From Clostridium cavendishii DSM 21758 (GTDB taxonomy: Bacteria > Bacillota > Clostridia > Clostridiales > Clostridiaceae), in assembly GCF_900141845.1 (NCBI RefSeq), contig NZ_FQZB01000010.1, forward strand, positions 124,001-188,000: 64,000 nucleotides of DNA. Reading direction: 5' to 3'. Positions within the stretch are counted from its first letter, which is position 1. Each line of letters opens with the position of its first letter. The notes below the pieces were generated by a model. The model ran no database searches. It was not told where the DNA came from and saw only the letters and a list, made by a program, of their open reading frames with translations. Of the stretch, positions 56,039 through 64,000 are shown one piece after another. The translations under genes and the position numbers were made by a program.

Positions 56039-57034
56039 ATGACTACAATTGAATATTTTGATGATTTATTAGAAATGCTTTTAAATTCAAATAAAAAAAG
56101 CTTCAGCATAGAAAATCTATATTCTGTAATGTATAAACATGAAACAATAAAATTTACTAATATACTTCATTTTGTTAACTATCTTAATGAAACTACTATC
56201 TCTGAAATGAATGTTGAAAATATAGAGAAATATATTAACACTTCAAAGCTTGATATTACCTTATTAGATAATAATATAGTAAATATTAAATTATTTGAAA
56301 TATTAGATACCCTTAATAATAGAGCTGAAACTCGTTTTGATAAGCTATATAAATTCTGCCAAAATCATAAATACGGGCAAATTATTTATACAAATACAAG
56401 ATTATTTATATCAAATTATCCTATTATCCATAGAAACATATTTAAAAATATAAAAGATGGTATCGAATTAAAGCTACTTTCAAAACTACCAACAATATCA
56501 AAGAAAGATAGAGATTTTATATTTGATTATGTAAAGAGCAATTACAAAACCATAAATGTTACTAAAGACAAAATTGGTATATGTGAAAGATGTGGTTACC
56601 TAATAGGTAATGACTCTAATTCTTTTAAATATCATAAACAATGCCAAGGATACAAAACATTATATATTGAAGCTTCAAACAATCTATTAGTAGCTGAAGC
56701 TTCAGCATATAAAGATATCGTATTACCAACAAGACTTGAAATTGAAATAAAAGATGCCTTAGATAAACATGGATATAAATATGAATTATTTCCTTCTCTA
56801 GAACTTGAAGGTGATATAAAAGTATATATTAATGACACAGAATTATTTCTAGATGCAAAGGCTTATGAAATTCCAGCTTATTTAAAAGAAGAGTTAGATA
56901 AAAAGCCACATTACAAAAATAGGCTTATTATAGTTCCTTCAAGGGTTTATAATTCTATGTCTGATTTAAAAGCATTTGGTTATAAAATATATTCAATAGA
57001 TACTCTTCTTCAGTATCTTAAAGGAGTGATATAG
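56039..57034 (+). CDS. REase-fold nuclease of the PIWI-RE module
   Basis: 331 residues. A zinc knuckle CERCGYLIG...YHKQC lies at about 181-202. After it comes a restriction-endonuclease-like fold: RLEIEIKDAL (Glu), LELEGDIKVYI (Asp) and LFLDAKAY with Asp-x-Lys (about 271-273), then a LIIVPSRVY strand. GAGGAG is placed before the ATG, 18 bases after the PIWI-RE stop; its own TAG overlaps the helicase GTG by one base. It likely supplies the cutting activity. Confidence 0.75.
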   Translation: MTTIEYFDDLLEMLLNSNKKSFSIENLYSVMYKHETIKFTNILHFVNYLNETTISEMNVENIEKYINTSKLDITLLDNNIVNIKLFEILDTLNNRAETRFDKLYKFCQNHKYGQIIYTNTRLFISNYPIIHRNIFKNIKDGIELKLLSKLPTISKKDRDFIFDYVKSNYKTINVTKDKIGICERCGYLIGNDSNSFKYHKQCQGYKTLYIEASNNLLVAEASAYKDIVLPTRLEIEIKDALDKHGYKYELFPSLELEGDIKVYINDTELFLDAKAYEIPAYLKEELDKKPHYKNRLIIVPSRVYNSMSDLKAFGYKIYSIDTLLQYLKGVI

Positions 57035-60000
57035 TGGCAAGAAAAACATTTAATGATATTGTTTTCAAGAATGCTTCCGAAAATATAAAAGGATTTGATA
57101 CTTTAGATAATTTTTCTGAAAAAGACTTTCCTTTATTACCATATAAAGATAACAATTATTTTATTTTAAAAGCTAACTTCATATATACTGAACTATTACT
57201 AACTTCTGTATACCTAATACTTAGTAGCGAATTTAAAAAAGAAGATATTGGCTATATCTTCAGCGGTTTAAGCCATAATTTTACTAATTATAACGTAAGT
57301 CAACAAAATATAATTAATATATCTTTAATTTACTTAGGTAATTATAAAGGTAAAACAGAAACAAACCGTTTAATAAATTGGTATTTTAAAAATAATAATG
57401 ATAGAGTTAATAATTACAAGCTCTTTATTATTGATAAGGGTATTATTAAGTTATCATTGAATAATTACAATAAAAAAAGATTTAATATATACGTAAATCT
57501 TCTTAACTCAAAGGATACTATTGGATTAACCAAAAAGTCTAAAGACTCCACAGATTTTGAAGAAGCTATAAACTCTATTATTAATAATAAAAAAAATGAA
57601 ACATTAACATCCTATGACTTAATAAACGAAGTTCTAAGCAATAAGTTAGAAATTTACATTAAGGATTTAATTCAAAGAAATGAAGACTTTAAATATATTG
57701 AAACTCAATTATTAAACGAACTAATATATTATGCTCTAAAAGACAACGAATTAATTGAATCAGAAATAATAAGACTCAAAGAAATTACTCACTTGTGTGG
57801 AAAAACTGGAAGTGGAAAAACTGTATTAATTGATTTTATAGTTTTCATACTAGCAAAGCATAACAAGAGAATTCTATTTTTAACTTCAAAACATGCCGAC
57901 GGAATAAAAATTAAAGAAAAATATACAAAAATGGGGTTTAAAGCCTCAGTAATTGTAGGCCATGATAGAAATAAATATACGGATGAGTTTATTAAGACAA
58001 AAATGAATGCAAATAACGATTTAAATATATTCCAAACAATAAAAAGGAATGAAAGTGTTATAAGTAATCTAGATAGTACTTGTCTTAATAATTATATTTC
58101 TTCAAATGCTGAAGAAACAAGTAGTCACTCTTATAATTGTAAAAAATGTGAACATAAAATTACATGTGGTTACCACAACCTTACAAGAGAATTTTTAAAC
58201 TCAAACATATTAATAACAACATCGTATAACTTATGTTATTCTTCTGTGAATGCTTCATTTGATGGATATAATCGAAGTTTAATAGAAACTGCATATGCTA
58301 TTTCTGATTTTATTATTGTCGACGAAGCCGACTTGATTCAAGTCAATTTTGATAATGCTGCAATATATGAAAGTCAAATATATTCCAAAAATGCTAATTT
58401 GTATAATGATAGTTATATAAGTAATATTATAAGATTATATAGTACAATTGATAGAACTAAAATGGGTTCTATACCATTTCTACATAATCATAAAGTTATA
58501 GATACAGCTAAAACTGACGCTTTTATTGATGTGGCATGCAACAACTTCCTTTTAAATGATAAAGATGAAATGATAAAAGAACTAGTTGGTACAAAGACAT
58601 TTACTACTTTTAATTTAATCAGTATGTATTGTAATACTTATATCAAAGAAATACATGATGCTGATGGTAATATAATTTATGATTATGATAATAGTAAAGA
58701 AAATTATTCAATTGAGTTTGCCCAATCTTTTATGAACTATCTTCAAGATAATAAACTAAAAGAAGAGTTAAATTTTAATTATATTGATTATCTAAGTACC
58801 AATATTGAGAATAATATTGAACTCTTTAACAAGCAATATAATCGTTTTATCAAATCTAAATATATGAAAAAATATACTATTACTTACATTAACAACAAAA
58901 AGTACAATAAAAATAAAGCTATAAAATTTTATAACTTTATACTTTTTATAAATCATATTGACAGTTATATAAAATATACTAATATATTTTTACCAACTAT
59001 TTTGCTTTTTATAGATAAAGAAAGACATGAAATACCTTCAAATAGCCTTCTAAAGTCGATTTATTTACCCAAATCTCTAGCTTGGATATTAACAGGATTT
59101 TCTCTTGAAAAATGGGATAAGGAAGGTTTATTAATATATAAAGATTTTTCGATTTTAGGAAGAGAAATCCTATATACTACAAGAGATTATATAGCTTCAG
59201 CATATGAAATTCCTGCAACCCCTGTTCTTTTTGTAAGTGCCACAGCATTTGAAGAAAACTCTTCATTGTACGCAATAAAATATCCTGTAGATTATTTAAT
59301 TAAAAGCAAATTACAGACTGAAAATGATAATACAATTAATACGTTTTTCACCCCTGTAATATTAACTGAAGGTTTAAATAACTCTGCAGTTAATATTTCT
59401 TCAAGTAAAAATCAAAGACAATTTAACATTAAGAAACTATGTAGAATTCTAATTAGAGATTTTTTACCTTCACTTGTAGAAGATGCAAGAAAGTTTGGAA
59501 AAGCTACTTTGTTTAGCTGTTCAAGCTACGATGATGCGTATACTGTATACGAAGAAATAAAATGTCTAAAACATAAAGGTTACAATATAAAGATACTAAC
59601 AAATAGCACCATACAAAACAATAAAAAATTAGATGCCACTGAAGTACTCAATATTTCGAATATTGAAAACTTGAGTAACTTAGATAATGAGGCTGTAGAT
59701 ATAGCTATAGTTATTGGAGCTGTAATAAATAGAGGTTATAATATACTGAAAGCTGATGGTGAGAATTCAAGTTACATACACAATATTTTAGTCCTAAATA
59801 GAATTCTTCCTTCACCCAATAATAGTGCAACTAATGTTAGTTATGTGAATTCAATTATCACTAGATATGCATTAAATAAAAGTAAGAATGATAAAAAAGC
59901 TTTCAGAGAATGTTTAAAACAATCAAATGAAACATCAATACACTTAAAAATATGCTATAGCTATACTAACTTACCATCTAGCATTAAGGATTCTATTGCA

Positions 60001-60285
60001 TCAAATACATTAGTAGATATACGACAATTAGTAGGTAGAGGTCAAAGAGGCTCTAACAATACAGTCAATTTATATTTCCTTGATGCTTCTTACTTTCCAA
60101 AAACGGCAACTGCTATTGCTAACGGAGAAATTATTGAATCTCTCAATGAAATAAAAGATGATGCAGATAGCTCTTTATTTTTAAAATGGTTAGATATCCT
60201 AAATAAGAACGATATTTTAATAACAGAATTATACGGAGATATAAAAAAAAGCTTTAATCGACTAAAAATAAAAGCTATAAAATAA
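57034..60285 (+). CDS. DinG/XPD-like superfamily 2 helicase of the PIWI-RE module
   Basis: 1083 residues, GTG start with AAAGGAG. Walker A GKTGSGKT (about 255-262), four cysteines suited to an Fe-S cluster (TCLNN, NCKKC, TCGYH; about 349-378), DEAD-type box IVDEADL (about 428-434) and motif VI QLVGRGQRG (about 998). The layout matches DinG-type helicases in which an Fe-S domain sits between motifs I and II, with an N-terminal extension of about 240 residues. It would unwind DNA for the PIWI-RE/nuclease pair. A terminator follows at 60384. Confidence 0.85.
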   Translation: MARKTFNDIVFKNASENIKGFDTLDNFSEKDFPLLPYKDNNYFILKANFIYTELLLTSVYLILSSEFKKEDIGYIFSGLSHNFTNYNVSQQNIINISLIYLGNYKGKTETNRLINWYFKNNNDRVNNYKLFIIDKGIIKLSLNNYNKKRFNIYVNLLNSKDTIGLTKKSKDSTDFEEAINSIINNKKNETLTSYDLINEVLSNKLEIYIKDLIQRNEDFKYIETQLLNELIYYALKDNELIESEIIRLKEITHLCGKTGSGKTVLIDFIVFILAKHNKRILFLTSKHADGIKIKEKYTKMGFKASVIVGHDRNKYTDEFIKTKMNANNDLNIFQTIKRNESVISNLDSTCLNNYISSNAEETSSHSYNCKKCEHKITCGYHNLTREFLNSNILITTSYNLCYSSVNASFDGYNRSLIETAYAISDFIIVDEADLIQVNFDNAAIYESQIYSKNANLYNDSYISNIIRLYSTIDRTKMGSIPFLHNHKVIDTAKTDAFIDVACNNFLLNDKDEMIKELVGTKTFTTFNLISMYCNTYIKEIHDADGNIIYDYDNSKENYSIEFAQSFMNYLQDNKLKEELNFNYIDYLSTNIENNIELFNKQYNRFIKSKYMKKYTITYINNKKYNKNKAIKFYNFILFINHIDSYIKYTNIFLPTILLFIDKERHEIPSNSLLKSIYLPKSLAWILTGFSLEKWDKEGLLIYKDFSILGREILYTTRDYIASAYEIPATPVLFVSATAFEENSSLYAIKYPVDYLIKSKLQTENDNTINTFFTPVILTEGLNNSAVNISSSKNQRQFNIKKLCRILIRDFLPSLVEDARKFGKATLFSCSSYDDAYTVYEEIKCLKHKGYNIKILTNSTIQNNKKLDATEVLNISNIENLSNLDNEAVDIAIVIGAVINRGYNILKADGENSSYIHNILVLNRILPSPNNSATNVSYVNSIITRYALNKSKNDKKAFRECLKQSNETSIHLKICYSYTNLPSSIKDSIASNTLVDIRQLVGRGQRGSNNTVNLYFLDASYFPKTATAIANGEIIESLNEIKDDADSSLFLKWLDILNKNDILITELYGDIKKSFNRLKIKAIK

Positions 60286-60383
60286 TATAAATACTAGAAA
60301 TTACACTACACCTCGGTTATATTATGAAACAATCAAGCTTATATGTATATTAGTATTTAAAGAACTTTCAAATATCCTACAAA

Positions 60384-60420
60384 TCAACTACCACTTACTG
60401 AAAGTAGGTGGTTTTGTGTT
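60384..60420 (+). terminator. PIWI-RE operon terminator
   Basis: AACTACCACTTACT pairs with AGTAGGTGGTT, then T-rich sequence. Confidence 0.8.
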
Positions 60421-60636
60421 TTTATAATGAACATTTTATGTATCACCACTAAAATTATTATTTTCGAGTTAACACTTCAACACATTATTTCTCATACATT
60501 GTTTCATAATTTCCTCTATTACAGTTCGAATTGTTTAATAACAATATCATTTTCCCACAAACCCCATTCCTAACCATTTTTTAATATTGAACTAAATTTA
60601 ACGATGCTATACTAGCTATATATAACTTAGCCATAA
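60421..60636. other. spacer between PIWI-RE operon and right-end block
   Basis: Nothing recognisable; AT-rich, no gene or strong hairpin. Confidence 0.5.
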
Positions 60637-60950
60637 AAGCTACACACTTCAATTTCTCTTGAAATGTGTAGCTCCTTAATTATTTATATATATTTAAACT
60701 TTTTGTGATAATCTTTCAAGATCTGCTATTATAGTCTTAACTATATCTAGTTTTCCCTTAGCATATTCTTTCTCATTTAACCAATTCATTCCCATTTCCA
60801 TACATCTTTCAGTTTCTTTATACTCGTTTAATAACTTTACTAATTCTTCATTCATACAAATTCACCCCATTTAGTTTAATTCGTATACTACACATCTTAA
60901 TTACAGTATACTTCTAGCAATATTTTCCATTCAAACTTTTTTTCAATAAA
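60636..60950 (-). repeat. right-end block, copy C
   Basis: Hairpin (AGCTACACA/TGTGTAGCT, 60637-60673), intact 53-residue gene, upstream ACTACACATCTTAATTA, running into the TnsB-site array. Similar throughout to copy B at 52791-53110. Confidence 0.75.
60694..60855 (-). CDS. 53-residue protein, transposon-borne copy next to glmS
   Basis: MNEELVKLLNEYKETERCME...; intact, GGGGTGA before ATG. About three quarters of residues equal the host copy at 33447-33608, including CMEMGM, W25, KEYAKGKLD and IIADLE. No terminator lies between the glmS stop (61038) and this ATG, so glmS transcripts can run through the right end into it. It seems to replace the host gene that the insertion separated from glmS. 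Function unknown. Confidence 0.8.
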   Translation of the reverse strand: MNEELVKLLNEYKETERCMEMGMNWLNEKEYAKGKLDIVKTIIADLERLSQKV

Positions 60951-61013
60951 TCAAACTTTTTTCCAAAGAATCAATCTTTTTTTCAATAAATCAAACTTTT
61001 TTTCAAACCAACA
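60931..61013. repeat. Tn7-like right end with four abutting TnsB-type sites
   Basis: Sites start at 60931, 60951, 60971 and 60991, exactly 20 bases apart: TCAAACTTTTTTTCAA, TCAAACTTTTTTCCAA, TCAATCTTTTTTTCAA, TCAAACTTTTTTTCAA. The element ends ACA at 61011-61013. Closely packed right-end sites versus three spaced left-end sites is the arrangement known from Tn7. Confidence 0.9.
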
Positions 61014-61018
61014 TTTTA
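61014..61018. repeat. target-site duplication, right
   Basis: TTTTA directly after the terminal ACA; matches 33631-33635. Confidence 0.85.
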
Positions 61019-61037
61019 AAGACCATAGTTTTTATTT

Positions 61038-62864
61038 TTATTCTACCGTAACTGACTTTGCTAAATTACGTGGTTTATCTACATCACAGCCCTTTTGTTT
61101 TGCCATATAATATGATAATAATTGTAATGGTATTACTGAAATCACTGGAGTTAAAATAGTTAAAGTCTTTGGAATATATATAACTGAATCTAATGATTTT
61201 TCTGATTCAGTATCACCTTCAAGCGCTATTCCCATAACCTTTGCTCCTCTGGTTACAACTTCTTTAATATTAGATACCATCTTATCTCTTAAATTTTCAT
61301 CTGTTAGTAAAGCAACTACTTCTGTTCCTTTTTCTATTAAAGCTATAGGACCATGCTTAAGTTCTCCACCTGCGTAAGCTTCTGAATGGATGTAAGATAT
61401 TTCTTTAAGCTTTAATGAACCTTCCATAGCTACTGCATAATCTAATCCTCTTCCTAGGAAGAACATATCTTTCTCCATATAAGTTTTTGACGCAAATTTT
61501 TGAAGTGTTTCTTTATGCTTTAATGTCTCTTCTACCTTTTCTGGTAACTCTAACATTTCTTTCTTTATCTCAAGTATTTCTTCATTACTTAATGTTCCCT
61601 TAACTTCTGCAAAATATAATGCTATTATATACATTGCTATAAGTTGAGTCACATAAGCTTTTGTAGATGCCACTGCTATTTCAGGACCTGCCCAAGTGTA
61701 TAATACATCAGTTGCTTCTCTTGATACTGAGCTTCCTACAACGTTTGTTACCGCTAAAACTCTAGCTCCTTTGTTCTTTCCATCTCTTAATACTGCTAAA
61801 GTATCCGCAGTCTCTCCTGATTGACTTACTACTATTATTAAAGTTTTTTCTGTTATTAGTGGTTCTCTATATCTAAATTCTGAAGCTATATCAACTTCAA
61901 CTGGTATCTTTGCTAATCTTTCTATAGCAGTTTTTCCTACAACCCCTGCATGATAAGCTGTACCACAAGCTACTATATATATTCTATCTATATTATTTAA
62001 ATCTTCTTTTGTAAAATTTATTTTATCTAATGCTATTTTTGAATCTAAGTTTATTCTTGATGTCATTGTATCTTTTATAGCTTTTGGCTGTTGATGAATT
62101 TCTTTAAGCATGAAATCTTCATAACCTTCTTTTTCAGCTGCATCAGCATTCCAAGTTACTTTATAAACTTCTTTAGTAATCTCTTCTTTTTCTTCATTAT
62201 AAAGAGTTACTCCTTTTTCATCTATAACTACAAATTCTTTATCTTCTAATAGGTATACATCTCTTGTGTGGTTTAATACAGCTGGTATATCTGAAGCTAT
62301 GAAGTATTCATCTTCTCCAAGTCCAACTATTAATGGACTATCTTTTCTTACAGCTACTAATTTGTTAGGTTCATTCTTACATATAACTCCTATAGCATAA
62401 GAACCTTCCATTTTTGAAGTTGCTTTCATTACAGCTTCTAATAAATCTCCTTTGTAATAATAATCTACAAGATTTGGTATTACTTCTGTATCTGTTTCTG
62501 ATAAAAATTCATATCCTTTACCAGTTAACCATTCTCTTAATTTTAAATAGTTTTCTATTATACCATTGTGAACTACACTTATAGTAACATCACTATTGGT
62601 ATGCGGATGTGAATTTACATCTGACGGTTCTCCATGAGTTGCCCATCTTGTATGACCTATTCCTATACTTCCTTTATAAGACTTTTCATTAAGTCTTTCT
62701 TCTAAGTTTTTAAGTCTACCTTTGCACTTACTTACATTTATCATTCCATCTTCTAATATAGCAACTCCAGCTGAATCATATCCTCTATATTCAAGTTTTG
62801 ATAATCCTTCTACTAATAAAGGCGCCGCCTTTTTATTTCCTAAATATCCTACTATTCCGCACAT
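61038..62864 (-). CDS. glmS: glutamine-fructose-6-phosphate aminotransferase
   Basis: 608 residues. Cys2 nucleophile in MCGIVGYLG, glutaminase domain (GIGHTRWATHGEPS), then two SIS sugar-isomerase domains (VSQSGETADTLA). The end KPRNLAKSVTVE is the coding target that TnsD reads in Tn7 systems. It makes glucosamine-6-phosphate for the cell wall. GAAAGGAAG precedes ATG; controlled by a ribozyme upstream. The gene itself is unharmed by the insertion. Confidence 0.97.
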   Translation of the reverse strand: MCGIVGYLGNKKAAPLLVEGLSKLEYRGYDSAGVAILEDGMINVSKCKGRLKNLEERLNEKSYKGSIGIGHTRWATHGEPSDVNSHPHTNSDVTISVVHNGIIENYLKLREWLTGKGYEFLSETDTEVIPNLVDYYYKGDLLEAVMKATSKMEGSYAIGVICKNEPNKLVAVRKDSPLIVGLGEDEYFIASDIPAVLNHTRDVYLLEDKEFVVIDEKGVTLYNEEKEEITKEVYKVTWNADAAEKEGYEDFMLKEIHQQPKAIKDTMTSRINLDSKIALDKINFTKEDLNNIDRIYIVACGTAYHAGVVGKTAIERLAKIPVEVDIASEFRYREPLITEKTLIIVVSQSGETADTLAVLRDGKNKGARVLAVTNVVGSSVSREATDVLYTWAGPEIAVASTKAYVTQLIAMYIIALYFAEVKGTLSNEEILEIKKEMLELPEKVEETLKHKETLQKFASKTYMEKDMFFLGRGLDYAVAMEGSLKLKEISYIHSEAYAGGELKHGPIALIEKGTEVVALLTDENLRDKMVSNIKEVVTRGAKVMGIALEGDTESEKSLDSVIYIPKTLTILTPVISVIPLQLLSYYMAKQKGCDVDKPRNLAKSVTVE

Positions 62865-62959
62865 ACTTTTTTCTTCCTTTCGTTTCTAAACATTTTATTT
62901 ATTCTTAATATTTTCCCCACTTTTTAAGCATTCTTATTCTCTAAAACTTAAAAAAGGGT

Positions 62960-62990
62960 ATAAAAAATCTAGGGACTCAAAAACCCCTAG
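62960..62990 (-). terminator. terminator-like hairpin between ribozyme and glmS
   Basis: CTAGGGG/CCCTAG stem with 9-base loop followed by ATTTTTT on the minus strand, about 95 bases before the glmS start. Confidence 0.6.
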
Positions 62991-62998
62991 TTTGATTA

Positions 62999-63236
62999 GG
63001 TTTTAACACCGCATTGGATTTGTTCTAAAAATCACTTTTTAGTTTTGCCAATGTTTTACGGTAGTGCGATACCGTGGGGCACCCGCCGAAAATTTCGATA
63101 CTCCCCATCCTCGTCAACTAAAGTAATTGTTATTAATCTATATTAAGATCAAGATTTTATGAGGCGAACTTCTAAAAATTAATTTTAGCTCTTACCCTAA
63201 AACCTTGATTTTAATAGCAACTTTAGTTCTGGCGCT
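62999..63236 (-). ncRNA. glmS ribozyme
   Basis: On the minus strand AAGCGCCAGAACTAAAG (self-cleavage expected before the G at 63235), later GTTGACGAGGATGGGGAG, TATCGAAATTTTCGGCGGG and TGCCCCACGG, the conserved core in the right order. Glucosamine-6-phosphate triggers cleavage and so lowers glmS expression. Confidence 0.93.
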
Positions 63237-63343
63237 TAATATTAAATTTTGATTAATATTAAATTGATTTAAGACATAAATCATCTCCTTTTTTATAATT
63301 TATACTATATAGTATGAAGATAATTTGTTTTTGAACACTCTTT

Positions 63344-63371
63344 ATTCTAGCACAAAAAATTTTTTTGTCCA
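63344..63371 (-). promoter_or_regulatory. glmS promoter
   Basis: On the minus strand TGGACA (63366-63371), 16-base spacer, TAGAAT (63344-63349), about 100 bases before the ribozyme. Confidence 0.55.
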
Positions 63372-63882
63372 GTATTTTTAGTTATTTTAAGGCAAAATAA
63401 TCTATTTTCGAACATTAAGTTCATTTTCCTCTCTATACCTCTATATATCTTTGTATTGTTGTTTAATCCTCCATATGTCTATACCACTATATCACTTATC
63501 ATCTCTTTATTAGCTTATTTTTATGCTTCCAAAATCAATACTTATATACCGTTAAAGAATCCAAAAATTAACTTTTGGTTTGATTTTTTAAGACTAATTT
63601 ATATATGGATCAAAAACTTAAATTTAAATTTTTTATTTGGCTATTTAAAATTACCCTTATTAATATAATAAATAACACTTTCTTTCACTTAACTTATTTA
63701 GTAACAATTCCTCTATTAATTTAATAATAAAGCGCTTACTTAATAAAATATATAAATTCGAGGATACTAATTGTGAAATCAATATCAACTATAACTAAAT
63801 TCACCTCTTAGAAGTCAACAGATGAGCAAAAGTCTACTTTCTATGGTATAATCGGTTGAAATTATAAACAAAGGAGAAAAAA
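63372..63882. other. intergenic region between glmS and the transporter gene
   Basis: AT-rich; an open frame at 63456-63668 has no ribosome binding site and looks non-coding. An extended -10 TATGGTATAAT at 63841-63851 fits the transporter gene. Confidence 0.5.
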
Positions 63883-64000
63883 ATGAAAATAATAAGTTTT
63901 TTAGGCGCAATTTTAATTTTATTTTTAGCTTTTTTATTATCTGATAACAAGAAAAAAATTAACTACAAAATGGTTGCTACTGGAGTAGCTTTAGAAGTTG
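63883..64000 (+). CDS. CNT-family nucleoside transporter, N-terminus (runs off the window)
   Basis: AAGGAG precedes the ATG. The 39 visible residues (MKIISFLGAILILFLAFLLS, then DNKKKINYKMVATGVALEV) show the first membrane helix and the (S/D)xx+KxINxxxV segment typical of NupC-type concentrative nucleoside transporters. Too little is visible for more. Confidence 0.6.
   Translation, partial: MKIISFLGAILILFLAFLLSDNKKKINYKMVATGVALEV

Larger units (their letters stand above)
33636..61013. mobile_element. Tn7-like transposon at the glmS attachment site
   Basis: Ends are TGTAGATTTGAAAAAAAGTT on the left and TGTTGGTTTGAAAAAAAGTT on the right (minus strand), inverted and nearly identical, with a TTTTA duplication on both sides. 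The right end is 24 bases past the glmS stop, the known attTn7 position. It contains tnsA-tnsB-tnsC-tnsD-tnsE and several defence-like cargo operons. Length 27,378 bp. All core transposition genes are intact, so mobility is plausible. Confidence 0.95.

Noticed and set aside
60931..61010. 20-bp periodic repeats that could look like a small CRISPR array or microsatellite
   Set aside because: No spacers; the units abut, and their inverse is found at the other end of the transposon. They are TnsB-type end sites.
63456..63668. 70-codon frame with hydrophobic residues
   Set aside because: TTG start without ribosome binding site and no recognisable family; probably chance in AT-rich DNA.

Overview
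The window is strongly AT-rich chromosomal DNA of a Firmicute, most likely Clostridium sensu stricto. It has an [FeFe]-hydrogenase maturase (hydE), a glmS ribozyme, a threonyl T-box, a SAM-I riboswitch, a class D sortase, a SigI/RsgI-type regulator and closely packed tRNA genes. It alternates ordinary core genes with two complete mobile elements whose ends can be set to the base.

Element 1 (about 117-9322, 9.2 kb) splits a mannose-1-phosphate guanylyltransferase gene (manC-like). The 5' part lies at 9317-9576 and the 3' part at 1-116 (running off the left edge), both on the minus strand. The 6-bp core GCAGTT is present at both junctions, and joining the flanks restores the reading frame. The element encodes two different large serine recombinases, an XRE regulator, small proteins, and a secreted 1166-residue VWA/TSP3 protein with a toxin-like C-terminus followed at once by a 90-residue candidate immunity protein.

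The core stretch 9.6-33.6 kb holds hydE, two two-component pairs, a polysaccharide deacetylase, an rRNA pseudouridine synthase, a SigI-C/RsgI fusion, a sortase, ispF, eight tRNAs, T-box-thrS, an M3 oligopeptidase, SAM-I-hom, 5-formyl-THF cyclo-ligase and a GGDEF-EAL protein.

Element 2 (33636-61013, 27,378 bp) is a Tn7-like transposon inserted 24 bp past the glmS stop codon. It has TGT...ACA ends, a 5-bp TTTTA target duplication, three spaced TnsB-type sites on the left and four abutting 20-bp sites on the right. It carries tnsA-B-C-D-E. The cargo looks like a defence island: an Hsp90-like ATPase with a small partner, a DNA methyltransferase facing an SMC-like ATPase/middle-component/PD-(D/E)xK nuclease operon (ABC-3C or Lamassu-like), and a three-gene PIWI-RE/REase/DinG-helicase operon behind a terminated leader RNA.

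A 53-residue host gene that should sit directly downstream of glmS (33447-33608) has been cut off from glmS by the transposon. The transposon carries its own intact copy just inside the glmS-proximal end (60694-60855), and a second copy with a nonsense codon beside tnsA (52858-53019). The two internal copies lie in longer duplicated blocks that bracket the PIWI-RE module. This suggests that a second right end was added outside an older one.
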